64,000 bases of DNA, taken from NCBI GenBank assembly GCA_035048495.1, contig CM068552.1:24988154-25052153 (forward strand). Reading direction: 5' to 3'. The stretch's first letter is position 1. Every line of letters begins with the position of its first letter. This stretch comes from Euptelea pleiosperma. Its lineage: Eukaryota > Streptophyta > Magnoliopsida > Ranunculales > Eupteleaceae. Made by a program: the position numbers and the translations under genes. The notes below the pieces were generated by a model, which was not told the origin of the DNA, searched no databases, and saw nothing but the letters and a program-made list of their open reading frames with translations. Positions 44,190-57,099 of this stretch are shown here, piece after piece.

Positions 44190-44589
44190 GCCGAATTCTT
44201 TTATGAAATTCCTAACTAGTTGGAAGGTTAAAGCTTTTTCATCTAGAGGGCGTATTTTGTGGCGGATGCTACCTCTAGCGATTGTGTTTGGAAGGAGCGA
44301 AATCAGAGAGTTTTTGAAGGAAAGAATTAAGAAGTGGCATGTATCGTGTTATCCATCAAGGGGAGTTTATTTTTGTGGTCCAAGGTATTTATAGAATGTA
44401 GAGGGCTTTTCTTCGAAGATTTCGTATTCCGTTGGGAGCTTTTATGTTCGAGAGATGTTTGATCTTTCTTGTAATTTCTTAGCTTGCTTTTGTTTGGATG
44501 TAGTTAAAGTTGGTCATCTCTACCTCTTTAAACTGCTCTTACTTTAATTGTCTTGGCTTTTAACGATAATTTATACTCATAAAAAAAAA
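44190..44589 (+). mobile_element. LINE 3' end fragment
   Basis: ILWRMLPLAIVFG and, in another frame, [12 protein letters not shown]; later [16 protein letters not shown]. The 3' UTR resembles that of the LINE at 32371-33153 (AGCTTGC...TTGG...ATTTATACTCAT). It ends in a run of nine A at about 44581-44589. Strongly 5' truncated. Confidence 0.75.
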
Positions 44590-44742
44590 CCCTCCTTTCA
44601 GTCTCGAGGTCGAAGACGACCTCCCCTCCCCTTCTCTTCAAATTGGGCCATCTCAAATACTTTATGGGCTAAAGTTGAAGTCAGCCTAGAGCCCACCTTG
44701 TGATACCCAATTACAAAAGTTTATAATCCAACCCTTAAGATC

Positions 44743-46574
44743 CATCGTCTCCTTTCCTCTTCATCCTGATAATGGAAGCGCTGGGGAAAATGATATATAA
44801 AGGAGTATCAAATGGAGAGTTAACTGGCTTTAGAGCAGGGAAGGAAGGAATGGAAATCTCTCATCTTCAGTTTGCAGACGACACACTTGTGTTTACGTCG
44901 GGTTTGAGGAGACAATTATCGTTCTTGAAATGCCTCCTTTATTGCTTTGAAATCTGTTCTGGGCTTAAAATCAATTTTAACAAGAGCAAGATCATGGAAG
45001 TAGGGGAAGTTGAGAATTTTGAGGAATTGGCTAAAATCTTAGATTGTGCCACTACTACTCTACCTACTTCTTACCTAGGTCTCCCCCTTGGTGCTTCCTA
45101 TAGAACAAAATCTATATGGGACCCAGTTATTGAGAGAATTAGCAAAAGATTATCTCTGTGGAAAGGAAAGTACTTACCCAAAGGGGGGAAAATGGTCTTG
45201 ATCAAGAGCACACTTTCAAGCATTCTAGTGTACTTCTTGTCTCTATTCTCAGTCCCATCTAGTGTGGAGCGAAGAATTGAGAGGATGATGAGGGACTTCT
45301 TATGGAATGATTAGGACAATACTCATCACTACCACTTGGTGAAATGGGAGCATGTGTGCCTTCCAAAGAAGATAGGAGGGTTGGGCATTAGGAGAGTTAG
45401 AGTGATGAATTAGGCACTCCTGTGAAAGTGGATTTGGAGGTTTTGGAAGGAAAGGAGAGCTTTGTGGCGCCTAGCAATAGTTAGCAAGTATGGAGAGGAA
45501 CCAGGAGGCTGGGTCTCAAAAGAGCCGAAGCTGACATATAGGTGTGGAGTTTGGAAAGGAATTCATAAGGGGAAGGAGAGAGTGTTAGAAGGATCTAGAC
45601 TGGTTATGGGAGATGGGGCTAGGATTAGATTTTGGGAGGACTTATTGTGTGGTGAACATCGTCTCATGGAAGTCTTCCCTCGTCTGTACTCCCTGTCCCG
45701 TCGAAAAGGACAATTCATAGCTTCAGCTTGGAAAAGGAATGGTCAGGAGGACCCCTGGGATTTAGATTTCAGGAGGAATCTCCTTGAATGGGAAAAAGAA
45801 CAGATGGCATCCTTAAAGGATATATTGCAACATTGCATGGTTACCCCATCGGAGGAGGATTATCTTTCCTGGTCTCACTCCAAATCTGGATGTTTCACGG
45901 TGAGCTCCTTTTATGATGTTTTGACATGTCCCAATTCAGCCCAATCAGCCTTATGTTCAGCCTCAAACATTTGGAAAGTAAAAATACCCTCAAAAATCAA
46001 AATTTTCGCATGGACATCCTCACTTGACAAAATACTCACTACAGAAAACTTAATTGCTCGTAAGTGGATTATGATAAATTTTTGTGTTGTGTAAATCCAA
46101 TGGGGAAAACACGGATCATCTTCTTTTGCATTGTAACTTTGCTTCACAGATATGGTCATATTTCATGGTGCAGGCGGGCATATCCTGGGCGATGCCGAAA
46201 TCGATTAGAGTTTTGTTATGCCGTGTGGATGGCCTAAGATCAACCTATCAGCAAGCGGGGAGATCTTATGGAGGATGTTACCTTTTGCGATCATATGGGG
46301 GATTTGGAGGGAGAGGAACAATAGGATATTTAGAGGAGAAGTAGGGTCTCTTCAAGACACCATCATTGGTATTAAGGCCCTCCTTCATTGTTGGGGCAAC
46401 ATTGTACTGGATATGAGAGGCGTCTTCTTCTCGGATATGGTGTTCAGATTTGAGAACTTGGCAAGATAGTTTTTTACTTTTATGCTCTTTGTATGCTTTC
46501 AATTTTCTTTGTACTTTGAGATCTTCTCAATCTCCTCTTTTTTAATCTACTTTGTTGACTCATTAAAAAAAAAT
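44743..46574 (+). mobile_element. 5'-truncated L1-type LINE
   Basis: Encodes the C-terminal RT from MEALGKMIYKGVSNGEL with the catalytic FADDT (about 44873), KINFNKSKIMEVGE and SYLGLPLGASYRTKSIWDPV. The thumb/connection region follows, then a zf-RVT domain (SSFYDVL, KIPSKIKIFAWTSSLDKILT, CKSNGENTDHLLLHCNF) and FAIIWGIWRERNNRIF. Two stops near 45315-45425 and frameshifts near 46085 and 46250 disable it. The tail is CATTAAAAAAAAA. Flanks TCCAACCCTTAAGATC (44727-44742) and TCCAGCCCGTAAGATC (46575-46590) form a 16-bp target duplication with two mismatches. Confidence 0.88.
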
Positions 46575-46801
46575 TCCAGCCCGTAAGATCTTTAGTTTAG
46601 TCTCAGCCCAATAAGCCCCAAGACCCATATATTAGGCCCAAACCCACCATTAGAGCCCACATTACATCCCCTTAAGACCCAATAAACTTAGCCCATTAAG
46701 CCACAAGCCCTTATGCTATCAACCCATGACAAACACAACCCATTTCAATGACCCGACCCGTTTACCCGACCCTCGACTCGATTTAAAAAAGAACAAGTAC
46801 A
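46575..46801. other. Spacer rich in 'AGCCCA' words
   Basis: Repeated GCCCAATAAGCCC / AAGACCCA words; similar phrases occur on the other side of the LINE (44640-44710), so the LINE sits inside one host repeat. No gene. Confidence 0.5.
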
Positions 46802-49800
46802 ATTTTTTTTTTATAAGTATGTATATTTTATTAAAACGGGAGAGAACTCCCGAGGATAAAACAGAAGCACAAGGGTACCAACTTACAAAAGAGGACAATC
46901 CTCGAGTAATTTGCCCCATCTATGTACAAAAGTTTCAAAAAAACACTCTAAAGAGAGGGGAAACAAAGGACCAGAGGAAGAGACAAGCTTTCACATGCAA
47001 CACCATCTTAGGCATTCCCACCTCTTTTCCTTCGAAGATTCTGCAGTTTCTTTTTTTTCCAAACGGCCCACACGATCGCAAATGGGAGAAATTGCCATAA
47101 AAGACGACTTCTACCAGAGAAGGCATCCAGAGCCACCCCTAGGAACAGACCGCTCACCTGCTGAGGGCATACGAAGGGAATACCGAAGAGGCTCCAAAAA
47201 GACTGCAATAGCTCATAAGAGAAACTGCAATGAAGGAGCAAGTGATCAACTGACTCAGCGTCCGATTTGCACATCACACATCTATTCGGCATTTGCATAC
47301 CTCTACTGATCAAATGATCTAGAGTGAGAATTTTGTTCATCAAAGCGGTCCACACAAAGAACTTCACTCTAGATGGGATGGGAGGTTTCCAAATTGTGTC
47401 GGCTGGGAAACTCTTATGCCTGTCCGCAAAGCTTGTCTTGAACATCGAACTGACCGAGAAAGAACCATTGGATTCCCACTTCCAAACTCTTTTATTAGGA
47501 TCCTCCATCAAGCTAGGATTGGAACCCACTTGATCCAGGAAATCTGTAAGGCTATTCAGCTCCCAGTCGTTGAAATTTCTTCTAAAACCGAAGTTCCAAG
47601 AGAATCAACCGTCACTGATGGTGATGCAATCTTGAATAAGAGCACCTTGGAGGTCTGAAATGGAATACAAATGGGGGAAGTCCTCTTTCAACGGAGCATC
47701 CCCACCCACTTATCTTCTCAAAACCGAACTCTATCTCCTTTTCCAACTCTTAAGAGTTAGAACAATGCCTTGATCGAACATATCACAGTTCTTTTCGATC
47801 CCTCTCCAAAAACTTACACCATAAGAGGATGTAACTGGATAACTGTTCCAACCATGTTCCAAAACACCATATTTGTAACCGATCATCTTCCTCCACTCAC
47901 TGTCTACTTCTTCACCAAACCTCCATAACCATTTGGCTAGGAGAGCTGTATTCATATCTCAAAAGTTTCTGATGCCAAGTCCAACTTCCTTCTTGGCCTT
48001 ACAAATCGATGCCCACTTGACCAAATGGAACTTGTGATCACCCTCTTTCCCCGCCCACAAAAAGTTCCGCATAATCTTATCTAACTTATGAGCCACAGAG
48101 ATCGGCATAGAGAAGAGGGACATGAAGTGAATGGGAATGCTGGAGAGGGTACTCTTTAGAAGAGTGAGTCTGTTCCCTTTAGATAATAATCTCTTTTTCC
48201 ACCCGGCAAGCCTGCAATCAAATCTCTCCACTAAAGGGTCCCAAATCGATTTATCTCTGTAACTAGCTCCCACAAGGAGACCAAGGTAACTGCAAGACAG
48301 ATCTCCTATGACACACCCCAGGCAACTAGCCAGATAAGGCATGTTTGGGATCTCGCCCACTCCAAAAATTTTACATTTTTGGAGCTTCACCCGAAGACTT
48401 GAAACAGCCTCGAAACACCGAAGAATGCAACGGAGATACCTTAACTGTTTATGAGAGGCTTCAGTAAAAATAAGCGTGTCATCATCAAACTGTAAATGCG
48501 TGATCATGGGACCCCCTGAGCCTACACTAAAACCTTCCACAAAATCCCCTTCTGCCGCTCTTCTCACCATCCTCCCTAGGGCTTCCACGACCACCACAAA
48601 GAGATAAGGAGACATCAGATCTCCTTGTCTAAGACCTCTCGAGCTTTGGAAAAAGCCAGCTGGAGATCCATTGATAAGAATAGAGAATGAAGCAGAAGAA
48701 ATGCAAGCTCTAACCCAAGCTCTCCATCTACATCCAAAACCCATCTTGTCCAACATGTGATATAGGAAAGCCCAGTTGACGTTGTTGTATACTTTTTTCA
48801 TATTGATTTTGCTAAGAATACCTCCTCTGCCTTCCCTAAGTCAATACACTTGTTAGCTATTAACACACTGTCCACCAATTGCCTTCCTTTCACAAAAGCC
48901 CCTTGAGCATACGAAATGACCGAGCCTAGAACCTCTTTCATTCTGGATGCAAGGATCTTGGCAATGATTTTCTTAATTGAAAAGTCTCGGTTGTCAAATC
49001 TCAGGAATACTTAGTTCTTCGGTAATATATATCGCTGTGCCTCGAATTCCCTGAAGACTGAAGTGTCAAAGATAAAGTGGACTTCAACAAAACAAATCAA
49101 AGAAGGATTAAAGTTGAAGAAAAATCAACCTAAGTGTTCAAGATTAACTGAAGACAAAGTCAAGATTAACAAGCTCAACTGAAGACAAAGTCAAAAGCTC
49201 AAGTACGTTCTCACTCAACGAACGTTCAACTATGAAGAAACTCGTGTTGCGGTTACTTACGTAAATCTGAGGGTAAAACCGCGCGTTGCCAGCGGATATT
49301 GATTTACCCTAGATAGTTCAGTGTTAGTTAGGAATCGTGTGTGCCGAGAAGAGGAATTCTAAAGACTTTGGAAATGTTCGGTTATGTACAAAGTGGTTCG
49401 GCCGACTGGCCTTTATGAGCGGGCGACCGAAGGTCCGGTCGACCGGCCAAAAGGGTCCGGTCGACCCTAACTCTCGGGTTCAGAATTTTGGTATGAAAAC
49501 CTGAGCGGGCGACCGACTAAAGGCTCGGTCGACCGAGGTCCGGTCAACCGGCCAATAGTGCGGTTGACCCCGCCCGTTTCGGATCTTGTTTAACAAAATT
49601 TCTTATGCGATTATAAGCGTATTTTGGCCCTTCAAACGGCTATATTCGGTACGATTCTATTGATGGGAGACCTGCTTATAAATAAGAGCTCCCTCCCTTC
49701 ATTAGAATTAACCAAATCAAGAGATCTCTATACTACTTTCTTTGAGTCCAGAGATCTGGTATTTGAGAGAGCTTCACCTGTGCAAATCTTTATATCCTTT

Positions 49801-51367
49801 GTGAAGGCTCTAGATTGTTTGAGAGAGCTTCACATGAGCAAATCTGGTTCATCTATTGTGAAGGCTGCTCTAATTGTTTGAAGAGACTACGAAGGGTATT
49901 ATTTCCTACAATCATCTTCTTCTAAGAAGATGATCATTATTGGCAGAGTGTCTCTGTGGCGAATTTTTCTACGAGGATTCACCATTCTATCGAATTCATC
50001 AAAAGGTAAATATCTCCTAGAAGAAAACTTTTAGAGTGAATTTAATATTATCAAACCTGAATTGTTTGTGATTGGTGGATGAGTGAGTACTCATCAAATT
50101 GAGTTGAGGAAGGTGGAATCTTTGAGAAATCCGTTTCTCTAAAATACTACGGGCCTAGTGTGACTCTCTAGGTGAATTGAGAAGTGATTCTCGTATAGAT
50201 CGAGTTGAGGATTGTAAATCCATGAGAAGATGGCTTCTCTAAATAGACTACTGGCCCAGGCTGACTCTCTAGATGAGCGAGAAGCGATTCTCGTTAGATT
50301 GAGATTAAGTGAATCTTAGTTGGTTGATTATTTATTTCGATTGGAAATGTTGCAATGCATGATTTAAATAAAATAATACTACTCGTGGTGAGTATTGGAG
50401 AGTGGACGTAGGTGCAGAGTCGTCGAACCACTATAAATCTAAATCTCGTGTGATTGTGAATGTTTGCATATTTGTTTATCAGTTTTTCCCATATCTATGT
50501 TCTGTGGATGATTCATATTTTAATTGCTTGATCATTTTCCGCCTTGTGTGATCAATAATTATTTAATCCATAAAGAATTCGCAGAGGAATTAAAAATTGT
50601 CCTATTCACCCCCCTCTAGGACTTAACTTGGTAATTAAAAGGGAATTTCAATAAGCACTACCCACTAAGCTAATAGGTCGAAAGTCTCTGAGAGATTCGA
50701 CCCCTTCCTTCCTTGGAACCAAAGTGATGAAGGTACAGTTAGCCGCTCTATCAAGGTGAGCCTCCTTTTCAAATTCCTTAACCATAAGCAGGAAGTCTTC
50801 CCTTATAACGCCCCAGCACCGTTGGAAGAAAAGCATCGAGAAGCCATCTGGCCCCGACGTTCTATCTCCCCCTAGACTATGGATAGCTTTGACCAATTCT
50901 TCTTCGATCTGTCTCTCCAACCAAGTCTGTTGCTGCAGATTAATCTTATCCACCTCCAGGCCTTCCACAGAGGGTCTGAATTAACAAGACTCGGAATATA
51001 GTTTGGAGCAATACTCCACAATCGATTCCCTAGTAGCACCATCCCCAACCATGATCTTCCCTTCATTCTGAACTCTAACTATGCTATTGCTTCTTCTGGC
51101 ATTGGCCGACTGGTGAAAGAATTTTGCATTGTTGTCGCCTTCCTTCAACCATCTGACCCTGGATTTTTGGTGCCAACTGATCTCCTCCATTCTAGCCCAA
51201 TTGTTGAGATCCCTCTTAGCCACCACTCTCCTTTGCCATACCTCTTCAGATAAAGACCTCCCTTCCTCCAAAGCGTTATGGATGAGATGATTTGCTGAAG
51301 CTCCTCTATCTTCTTGTCCACCCTGCCGAACACATTTCTGTTCCAATCTGATACACAAGCCGCCATG
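46802..51367 (-). mobile_element. L1-type LINE (no endonuclease), split by a solo LTR
   Basis: On the - strand from 51367: MAACVSDWNRNVFGRVDKKI, VRWLKEGDNNAKFFHQSANA, SGPDGFSMLFFQRCW and FRPISLVGSAY (ending 50651). After the LTR insertion it continues KIIAKILASRMKEVL, YAQGAFVKGRQLVDS, SRGLRQGDLMSPYLF, FDDDTLIF (RT catalytic block with D) and SYLGLLVGASYRDKSIW. The C-terminal zf-RVT is VKFFVWTALMNKILT and CVMCKSDAESVDHLLLHC. A T-run at 46803-46813 is its poly(A) tail. The endonuclease domain is missing (5' truncation), and frameshifts exist near 48800, 47955 and 47530. Confidence 0.88.
48978..50650 (+). mobile_element. Solo copia LTR inside the LINE
   Basis: Starts TGAAAAGTCTCGG, ends AGGGAATTTCA; 1673 bp. 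Same family as the 5' LTR of copia A (8612-10114) but in the opposite window orientation. The LINE reading on both sides (SAY / KIIAK) is restored when it is removed. The short flanks (TTAAT and ATAAG) only approximate a 5-bp duplication, so small changes occurred after insertion. Confidence 0.9.
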
Positions 51368-52561
51368 GCCCTACAAGGATAACAACCAACTTGTTTATAA
51401 TCATCTAGAATCCACTAGTTTCTGCACGCGTTATTCAAGTTTTAATAAGCTTTCAAAGTGAAGTGATTAATTGGATGTTTAGGATCATCCAATTACTGTG
51501 GTTATTAGGACATGGTTGACCTAGAGGTGCCCCATCACTTAAACTGTTTGGATCAAAGGGACAAGAAAGTGGCCAGACAGTTAGTTGCTGATGTCAGATG
51601 GATGTGTACTGTTTTTTTGCTACACATGCACCACAACATATTAGTCCTCTTTCCAAAAGAGGTGTAGACACACAAAAAAAAGAGGCTCTTAAAAGGGATA
51701 TCCAAGCTGCTTTAGTTAGCTACCATCTCCATGTTTTTATTTTTAGAAATTAGTAAGTGTTTTAGGAATTTATGTTTTAGTGGGATTTGAATGTGGAATC
51801 TTTTATTAGGAAACTTTTGGTTTGAGAAGAAGTAATTAGAGGTATGCTAGTTCCAAGCGGGATTTGAATTAGTAAGTGGAATCTTTATTAGGTAACTTTT
51901 GTTTGGAGAAGAGTAATTAGAGGTAAACTAGTTACAAAAAAACCTTCTTCGAACTAAAGTAGGGTATTAGAAGTGTATAAATATTGAGTACATTACTTAT
52001 CAAATACAAATATTGAGTACATCCATAGATTATAGGTTTGGAAAAGAAATTAAAGTTTATAGCTTTCTTTGGTTGGGTGTGAAGCTCAATTTACTTAATG
52101 TGGCTTAAGGTCCCATTTCAGCTTATTCCTAAGAAGGATGTGGGTTGATTTGGGTTTATTCTATTTATTTATTTTAATATTCACTCTTATTTTAGCTTCA
52201 CGTCAGAGAGTTGTTACACAACCCTGGTGTTAGTTTATATTTGGGTGAAACCTGAAGCCAGATTGGAGATTGGATTTGAAAATCATAGCCAAAGGCATGT
52301 GCCACAATCTTTGGTGTGGAGAACCTTGGGAAGTCTAGAATGCGAGTGCAGATGCAACTTGCTATGTTGATGAATATATGAAATATAAAAGGTTGAATGC
52401 TGCTCTAGACAGAGAGAAACAACAAGAGCTTGAATATATTATTTGGGGAGATTCAATTGGAAAACCAAGAAGAAGATCCATGGAACATGTTGCATCATTA
52501 TGTGGAGGCATATGAGCATCCTTGTGCTACTTTGAGTATGTAGTCCGAGAAACATGTTTAC
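51368..52561. other. Unassigned sequence before the Tat element
   Basis: About 1.2 kb. 52200-52520 has a partly open + strand reading (for example NAALDREKQQELEYIIWGDS) with stops; I do not recognise it. A near-duplicate AAGTGGAATCTTTxATTAGG block occurs at about 51795 and 51873. Confidence 0.4.
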
Positions 52562-53366
52562 TGTAAGGGGTATTTTCTGAATAACATGTGGGCGACTGAG
52601 ATAATGACACGTGTCTCTTTATTGGCCGAAATGTGAGTCGTATGGTTGAGCGACCGATACAATGACTCCAGCTAAGGATATCCGACTGGCATATACGGTC
52701 GAGAGACCGAGACATTGTACGGTGGCACGGGTAGAATATGACGCCGCTGTCGACTGAATGAGAACGTTAGCCGACTAACCCCGATGGAGGAATCGGATAC
52801 CATGTCAGTAATGAATCAAGTGATAAGATGATGGCCTCGTGGATAGTTGGCAAGACGGCAAAGAGGTAGATAAGACTCCAACAAGAACAGACTCAAACAA
52901 CGAACAAAGAACAACCAACTGTTGTACTATCAAAACAGAGGACGATCTACGCCCAGATAATACATAAGACAAAAATCTTCGAGCTGATTGGTACGGCCTC
53001 CATCATGCTCATAGACACGTCATGGGTTACAATCCCTATAAATAGAGCTACAGTAGCAAAGAAGGTAAGCAATCTCGGAGCAAAAACTAGATTAAGGTTT
53101 TTGCATAAAATATTGATTTAAGCATCGGAGGCTCTACGGTGGTTTTGCCACCAATGGAGTTCATTTACAGGTAGACTCGGACAAGTCGGTTTATCAGTCG
53201 GATCACCCGGAAGTGTGATCGGCAAACTCGAAGCTGAAGATGAATCACCCGGCAGAGGAGTCGACTTTTTCGGATCTTCAGTCGACAACATCGAACGGAA
53301 GGATACTTTAGGCTTAGCATTTGATCTTGAGTGTATCTTGAGGGGGTGTGGGATTTTTCCCTTACA
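52562..53366 (+). repeat. 5' LTR of the Tat element (805 bp)
   Basis: TGTAAGGGG...CCCTTACA. Contains CTATAAATAGAGC (about 53037-53050), a likely TATA box, with the transcript start probably some 30 bp later. The corresponding 3' copy matches closely with scattered substitutions and a few small indels. Confidence 0.9.
53037..53048 (+). promoter_or_regulatory. LTR TATA box of the Tat element
   Basis: CTATAAATAGAG in the U3 region of the 5' LTR, preserved in the 3' LTR at about 63110-63121. Confidence 0.65.
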
Positions 53367-53368
53367 TC

Positions 53369-53389
53369 TTTTGGCACCATCTGTGGGAA
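53369..53389 (+). promoter_or_regulatory. Primer-binding site of the Tat element
   Basis: TTTTGGCACCATCTGTGGGA a few bases after the LTR. Other Tat elements have TTGGCGCCGTCTGTGGGAA here; this one has two changes at the CpG positions, as expected from decay of methylated cytosines. Confidence 0.7.
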
Positions 53390-53830
53390 CGAAAGTTAAC
53401 AGTTCGCGCACTCTATCATTAGCTACTGGCAGACGGAAACGGATTAGGCAAAACAATGCATACAAGATCAAATGAAACTGCCTTGAGGCAGGAAGGAGAG
53501 GAGGAGATAGTGAGCCTCGGAGTCCAGAAGATGTTGGACCGGGTTCTCATGGAAATGCAGAAGATGAGGAAAGAAGTTGAAAGTGTGAGGAAGGAAAAGT
53601 GCCAGTTGAGGCAATAGATACTGGAGGATGCGGTCGATGGGGAAGAGCAGCCGAGAGACCGAGAGAATGAGTTTAGGGAACCGATGTCCAAGGGGGCGGA
53701 TGAGCAAGCACGGAGCTCTAATCGGTAGGAAGGGGACCGCCGAGAGAGCATCACCTGGGGGCGAGATGCAGCTTGTGATCAGCAACCGCTCGCCCGAGAC
53801 ACTACGGAACAGGAAAGGGTCAATCTGGTC

Positions 53831-54540
53831 ATGATAGAGAAAGTGACAGAGATGATCCAGCAAGATAGGGACACTAGGCCGATAGTCGGCGAGAAGACTG
53901 CGGCTGAGGCCGCCAGAGATGCATTAAGGGTGTTGAGATCATCACCTTTCTCGGAAGAGGTCTTGAAATCCGAGATCCCGAAGAAATTTCAACAACCAAA
54001 GTTTGAGCTGTATGATGGGACGTCGGATCCCATAGACCATTTGTTCCAATATCGGCAGGCCATGGTGTTGTGGGCCGCTTCGTCATTTGATGGTTTGCTA
54101 TGGTGAATGTTCCCGGCTAGCTTGAAGGGGAACGCACTAGTCTGGTTCTACACTCTTGGCGAGGGTGCAATCAGAAATTTCAGTCTTGGAGGATGTGTTC
54201 GCAACCAAATACATACCTCAGAGGAAGATGATGCAGTGCGTCACGTCTCTCCTCAACATCAAGCAAACTAAGGGCAAATCACTTCGAGACTACATGACGC
54301 GCTTCAGAAAGGAGGCCGCTCAAGTCAACCATTTGGAAGAGCGGATCGCTGTCTTTGCTTTGCAAGTCGGCATCCTGGTGGGTTCTCGGGTGCATGAAGC
54401 TCTAGTGGTTCGGAACCCATCTCGACTAGAGGATGCCTATCAAGCCCTAGAGGAGCATATTTTAGTGGAAGATGCTATCAAAGCTCGGACAGAACCTGTC
54501 AAGAGCAAAATTAACGAAGTCGGATCCTCAGCCGGAAAAT
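53831..54540 (+). pseudogene. Tat element gag
   Basis: Retrotransposon gag domain: FQQPKFELYDGTSDPIDHLF, a stop at about 54104, NALVWFY, FATKYIPQRKMMQCVTSLLN and LRDYMTRFRKEAAQVNHLEE. One stop and one frameshift near 54155. Sequence upstream (53460-53830) is also partly open and rich in charged residues. Confidence 0.85.
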
Positions 54541-54913
54541 GAGGTAAGAGGGACCGGTCTAGCACCAGAGACCGAGGAAGGGATAGATTCCAGAAGACAG
54601 AAGGGCCCAGAGAATACACGCCCTTAAATGAAAAGAGATCAGTAATCCTGGAGAAAATCCGGGGGAGGTTCACTTCAAGCCCCCTAAGACAATTTATGTC
54701 GACCGGCCGGATAAGCTGTTTTATGCATACCACGGGGAGAGAGATCATCCTACAGATGAATGTTATGCCTTGATGAACCTGCTTCAGTATTTGGTGAATC
54801 AAGGGCACATCGATCGCTTCGTAGCCAAGGAAGAGGACTGAGAGGAAGAGGAAGAGGAGGCTGGACTGAAGGCTAGCCGAGAAGAGAGAAGACAGCCAAG
54901 GGGGGTAATCAAT

Positions 54914-55465
54914 ATGATCTACAGTGGGACCGCCAACACTCGGAATGCTCATCGAGACAAGGTTAGGAGAACAATGAGCATCCGAGAAGTAATGGAGATC
55001 TCGGCAAAGCCAAGGCTGGTGAGCCCAGAAACGGCTATCGACCTTTCTCCAAGAACGGTGGTATGGTTCTCAAAAAGGGACTTAGAGAAGGTGGCAGACC
55101 CCCACGAGGACGCATTGGTGATTTCCCTGGATATAGGGAATTTCTCGATCAAGAGAATCCTAGTGGATTGCGGCAGTTCTGTTGAGATTATGTTCAAGCC
55201 AGCCTTCGACAACATGGACATCAGTCAGGCCGCCTTAGAACCCTCCAGAGTAGCGATCTACGGATTCAATGGGGCTGCCTCGAACCCCTTGGGAGAGATA
55301 GTGTTACCGGTGTCGGTAGGGCCGGTGACCTTGATGACAAGGTTTTTGATAGTCGACGCCCCATCGGCTAATTATAATGGGCAGGCGATGGGTACACAGC
55401 ATGAAGGCTGTGCCGTCTACCTATTATCAGATGATCTAGTTTCTGACACCCCTTGGTTTTTATGA
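54914..55465 (+). pseudogene. Tat element aspartic protease
   Basis: Contains ISLDIGNFSIKRILVDCGSS then VEIMF, a retropepsin active-site region where DCGSS stands in place of D[ST]G(S/A), a form usual in Tat elements. It ends DTPWFL* at 55465. Confidence 0.75.
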
Positions 55466-55686
55466 GATTAGGGGAGACCAGGGGGCAACTCAGAGGTGTC
55501 ATGCCGCTATGATTAAAGATAGCCGGAAAGCACACTCGGCTGAAGAACGGGATATCGGTCCCTCGGACCAATAGCAATCACAACAACTAGTTCCTGAATC
55601 GGCACCGACAAAGAAAGGAAAAACTATGGGGCGAAGGAGGGGGGAAAGTTACCTATATCGGCTCAGAACTGATCCAAGAGGAGAAA

Positions 55687-56820
55687 ATGATGCTGACATT
55701 CTTTTTGAGAAAGAACGTGGATGTCTTCGCTTGGTCAATGAATGACATGCCGGGTATAGATCCGAACTTGGTGAACCACGGACTTAATGTTAAAGAAGGA
55801 TCGATCCCGGTTAAACAAAGATTGCGAATAATTTCACCAAAAGTGGCGTCGGTAGTAGCAGTTGAGATCACCTGACTAGCTGAAGTCGGGATCATTGAGG
55901 TACAATGTCCCGAATGGATCGCCAACATAGTTGCCATGCCTAAGAAGAATGGGAAAGTCAGGGTCTGCATTGACTTCACGGACTCGAATAAGTTCTGCCC
56001 CAAGGATAGTTATGTTATGCCCCGAGTGGACGAGTTAGTGGATCGGACAACCGGCTTTGAGCTGCTGTCTTTTATGGATGGATACTCGGGGTACAATCAG
56101 ATACTAATGCACGACGATGACCAAGAAAAGAGGGCGTTCTACACAGACAGAGGGATCTTTTGCTTTCGGCGTATGCCCTTTGGCCTAAAGAATGCCGGAG
56201 CCACATAACAGATATTTGTGGAGAAAATGTTTCGAGACAAGCTGGGAAAGACAATGGAAGTCTACATCAATGATATGCTGGTCAAGAGCTTTAGTCGGCA
56301 ACGCCACCTAGAAGACCTGGAGGAAACTTTCCGAATATTGAGAGAGTATCAGATGAAGTTAAAACTTACAGAAGTGTACATTTGGGATGTCGTCAGGAAA
56401 GTTTCTCGGTCACATTACTAAGAGGGGAATTGAGGCAAATCCAGATTAGATCCGAGCGTTGCAGGACATGCCGTCTCCGAGCAGCAAGAAGCAAGTGCAA
56501 AAACTTGCCAGGATGGTGGTGGCGTTGAATCAGTTTATTTCGAAATCTTCGGATAGATGTCGGCCCTTATTTCACCTTTTGAGGAAACAGAGTAAGTTTG
56601 AGTGGACGGAAGAGTGCGATAAGGCTTTCTAGAGTTTGAAGAAATACCTCGGAAAAGCCCCCATTCTGTCCAAGCTAGAGCCGGAACAACAATTGTTGTT
56701 GTATATCTGTCTCGGATTGTGCTCTGAGTTCGGTGTTGATCCGAGAAGAAGGAAAGGAGAAGTCGGTTTATTTTTTGAGTAAACCCTCGTAGACGCCGAG
56801 ACTAGAGAAAGCCGGATTGG
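55687..56820 (+). pseudogene. Tat element reverse transcriptase
   Basis: Blocks WIANIVAMPKKNGKVRVCID, FTDSNKFCPKDSYVMPRVDE, LLSFMDGYSGYNQILMHDDD and RRMPFGLKNAGAT, then a stop, then MEVYINDMLVKS. The catalytic pair expected as Y[VI]DD reads YIND, so one metal-binding Asp is replaced by Asn. Further stops at 55876 and beyond. Inactive. Confidence 0.88.
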
Positions 56821-57099
56821 CACTCATGTTCTCGGCCTAGATATTGAGGCCTTACGTCCAGGTGCATCCCATAGCCGTGATTACTAACCTCCCCTTGAAG
56901 AATGAATTGAGAATGTTCGAGAAGTCGGGAAGGATGGAAAAATAGGCAGTGGCATTGGGACAGTATGAAATAACCTATCGGCCAAGGACAATAGAGAAAG
57001 GGCAGAAGGTGGCCGATTTCCTGGCCGACTTCCCCATTGAGGATCCCTTTTGGGTTGAAGAGCCATAGTCGGAACCATGTGAAGAAGGCGAGACAGGTG

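Noticed and set aside
54440..54952. 170-codon - strand ORF opposite gag/protease of the Tat element
   Set aside because: Shadow of the sense reading; no family resemblance, unlike the true antisense ORF further downstream.
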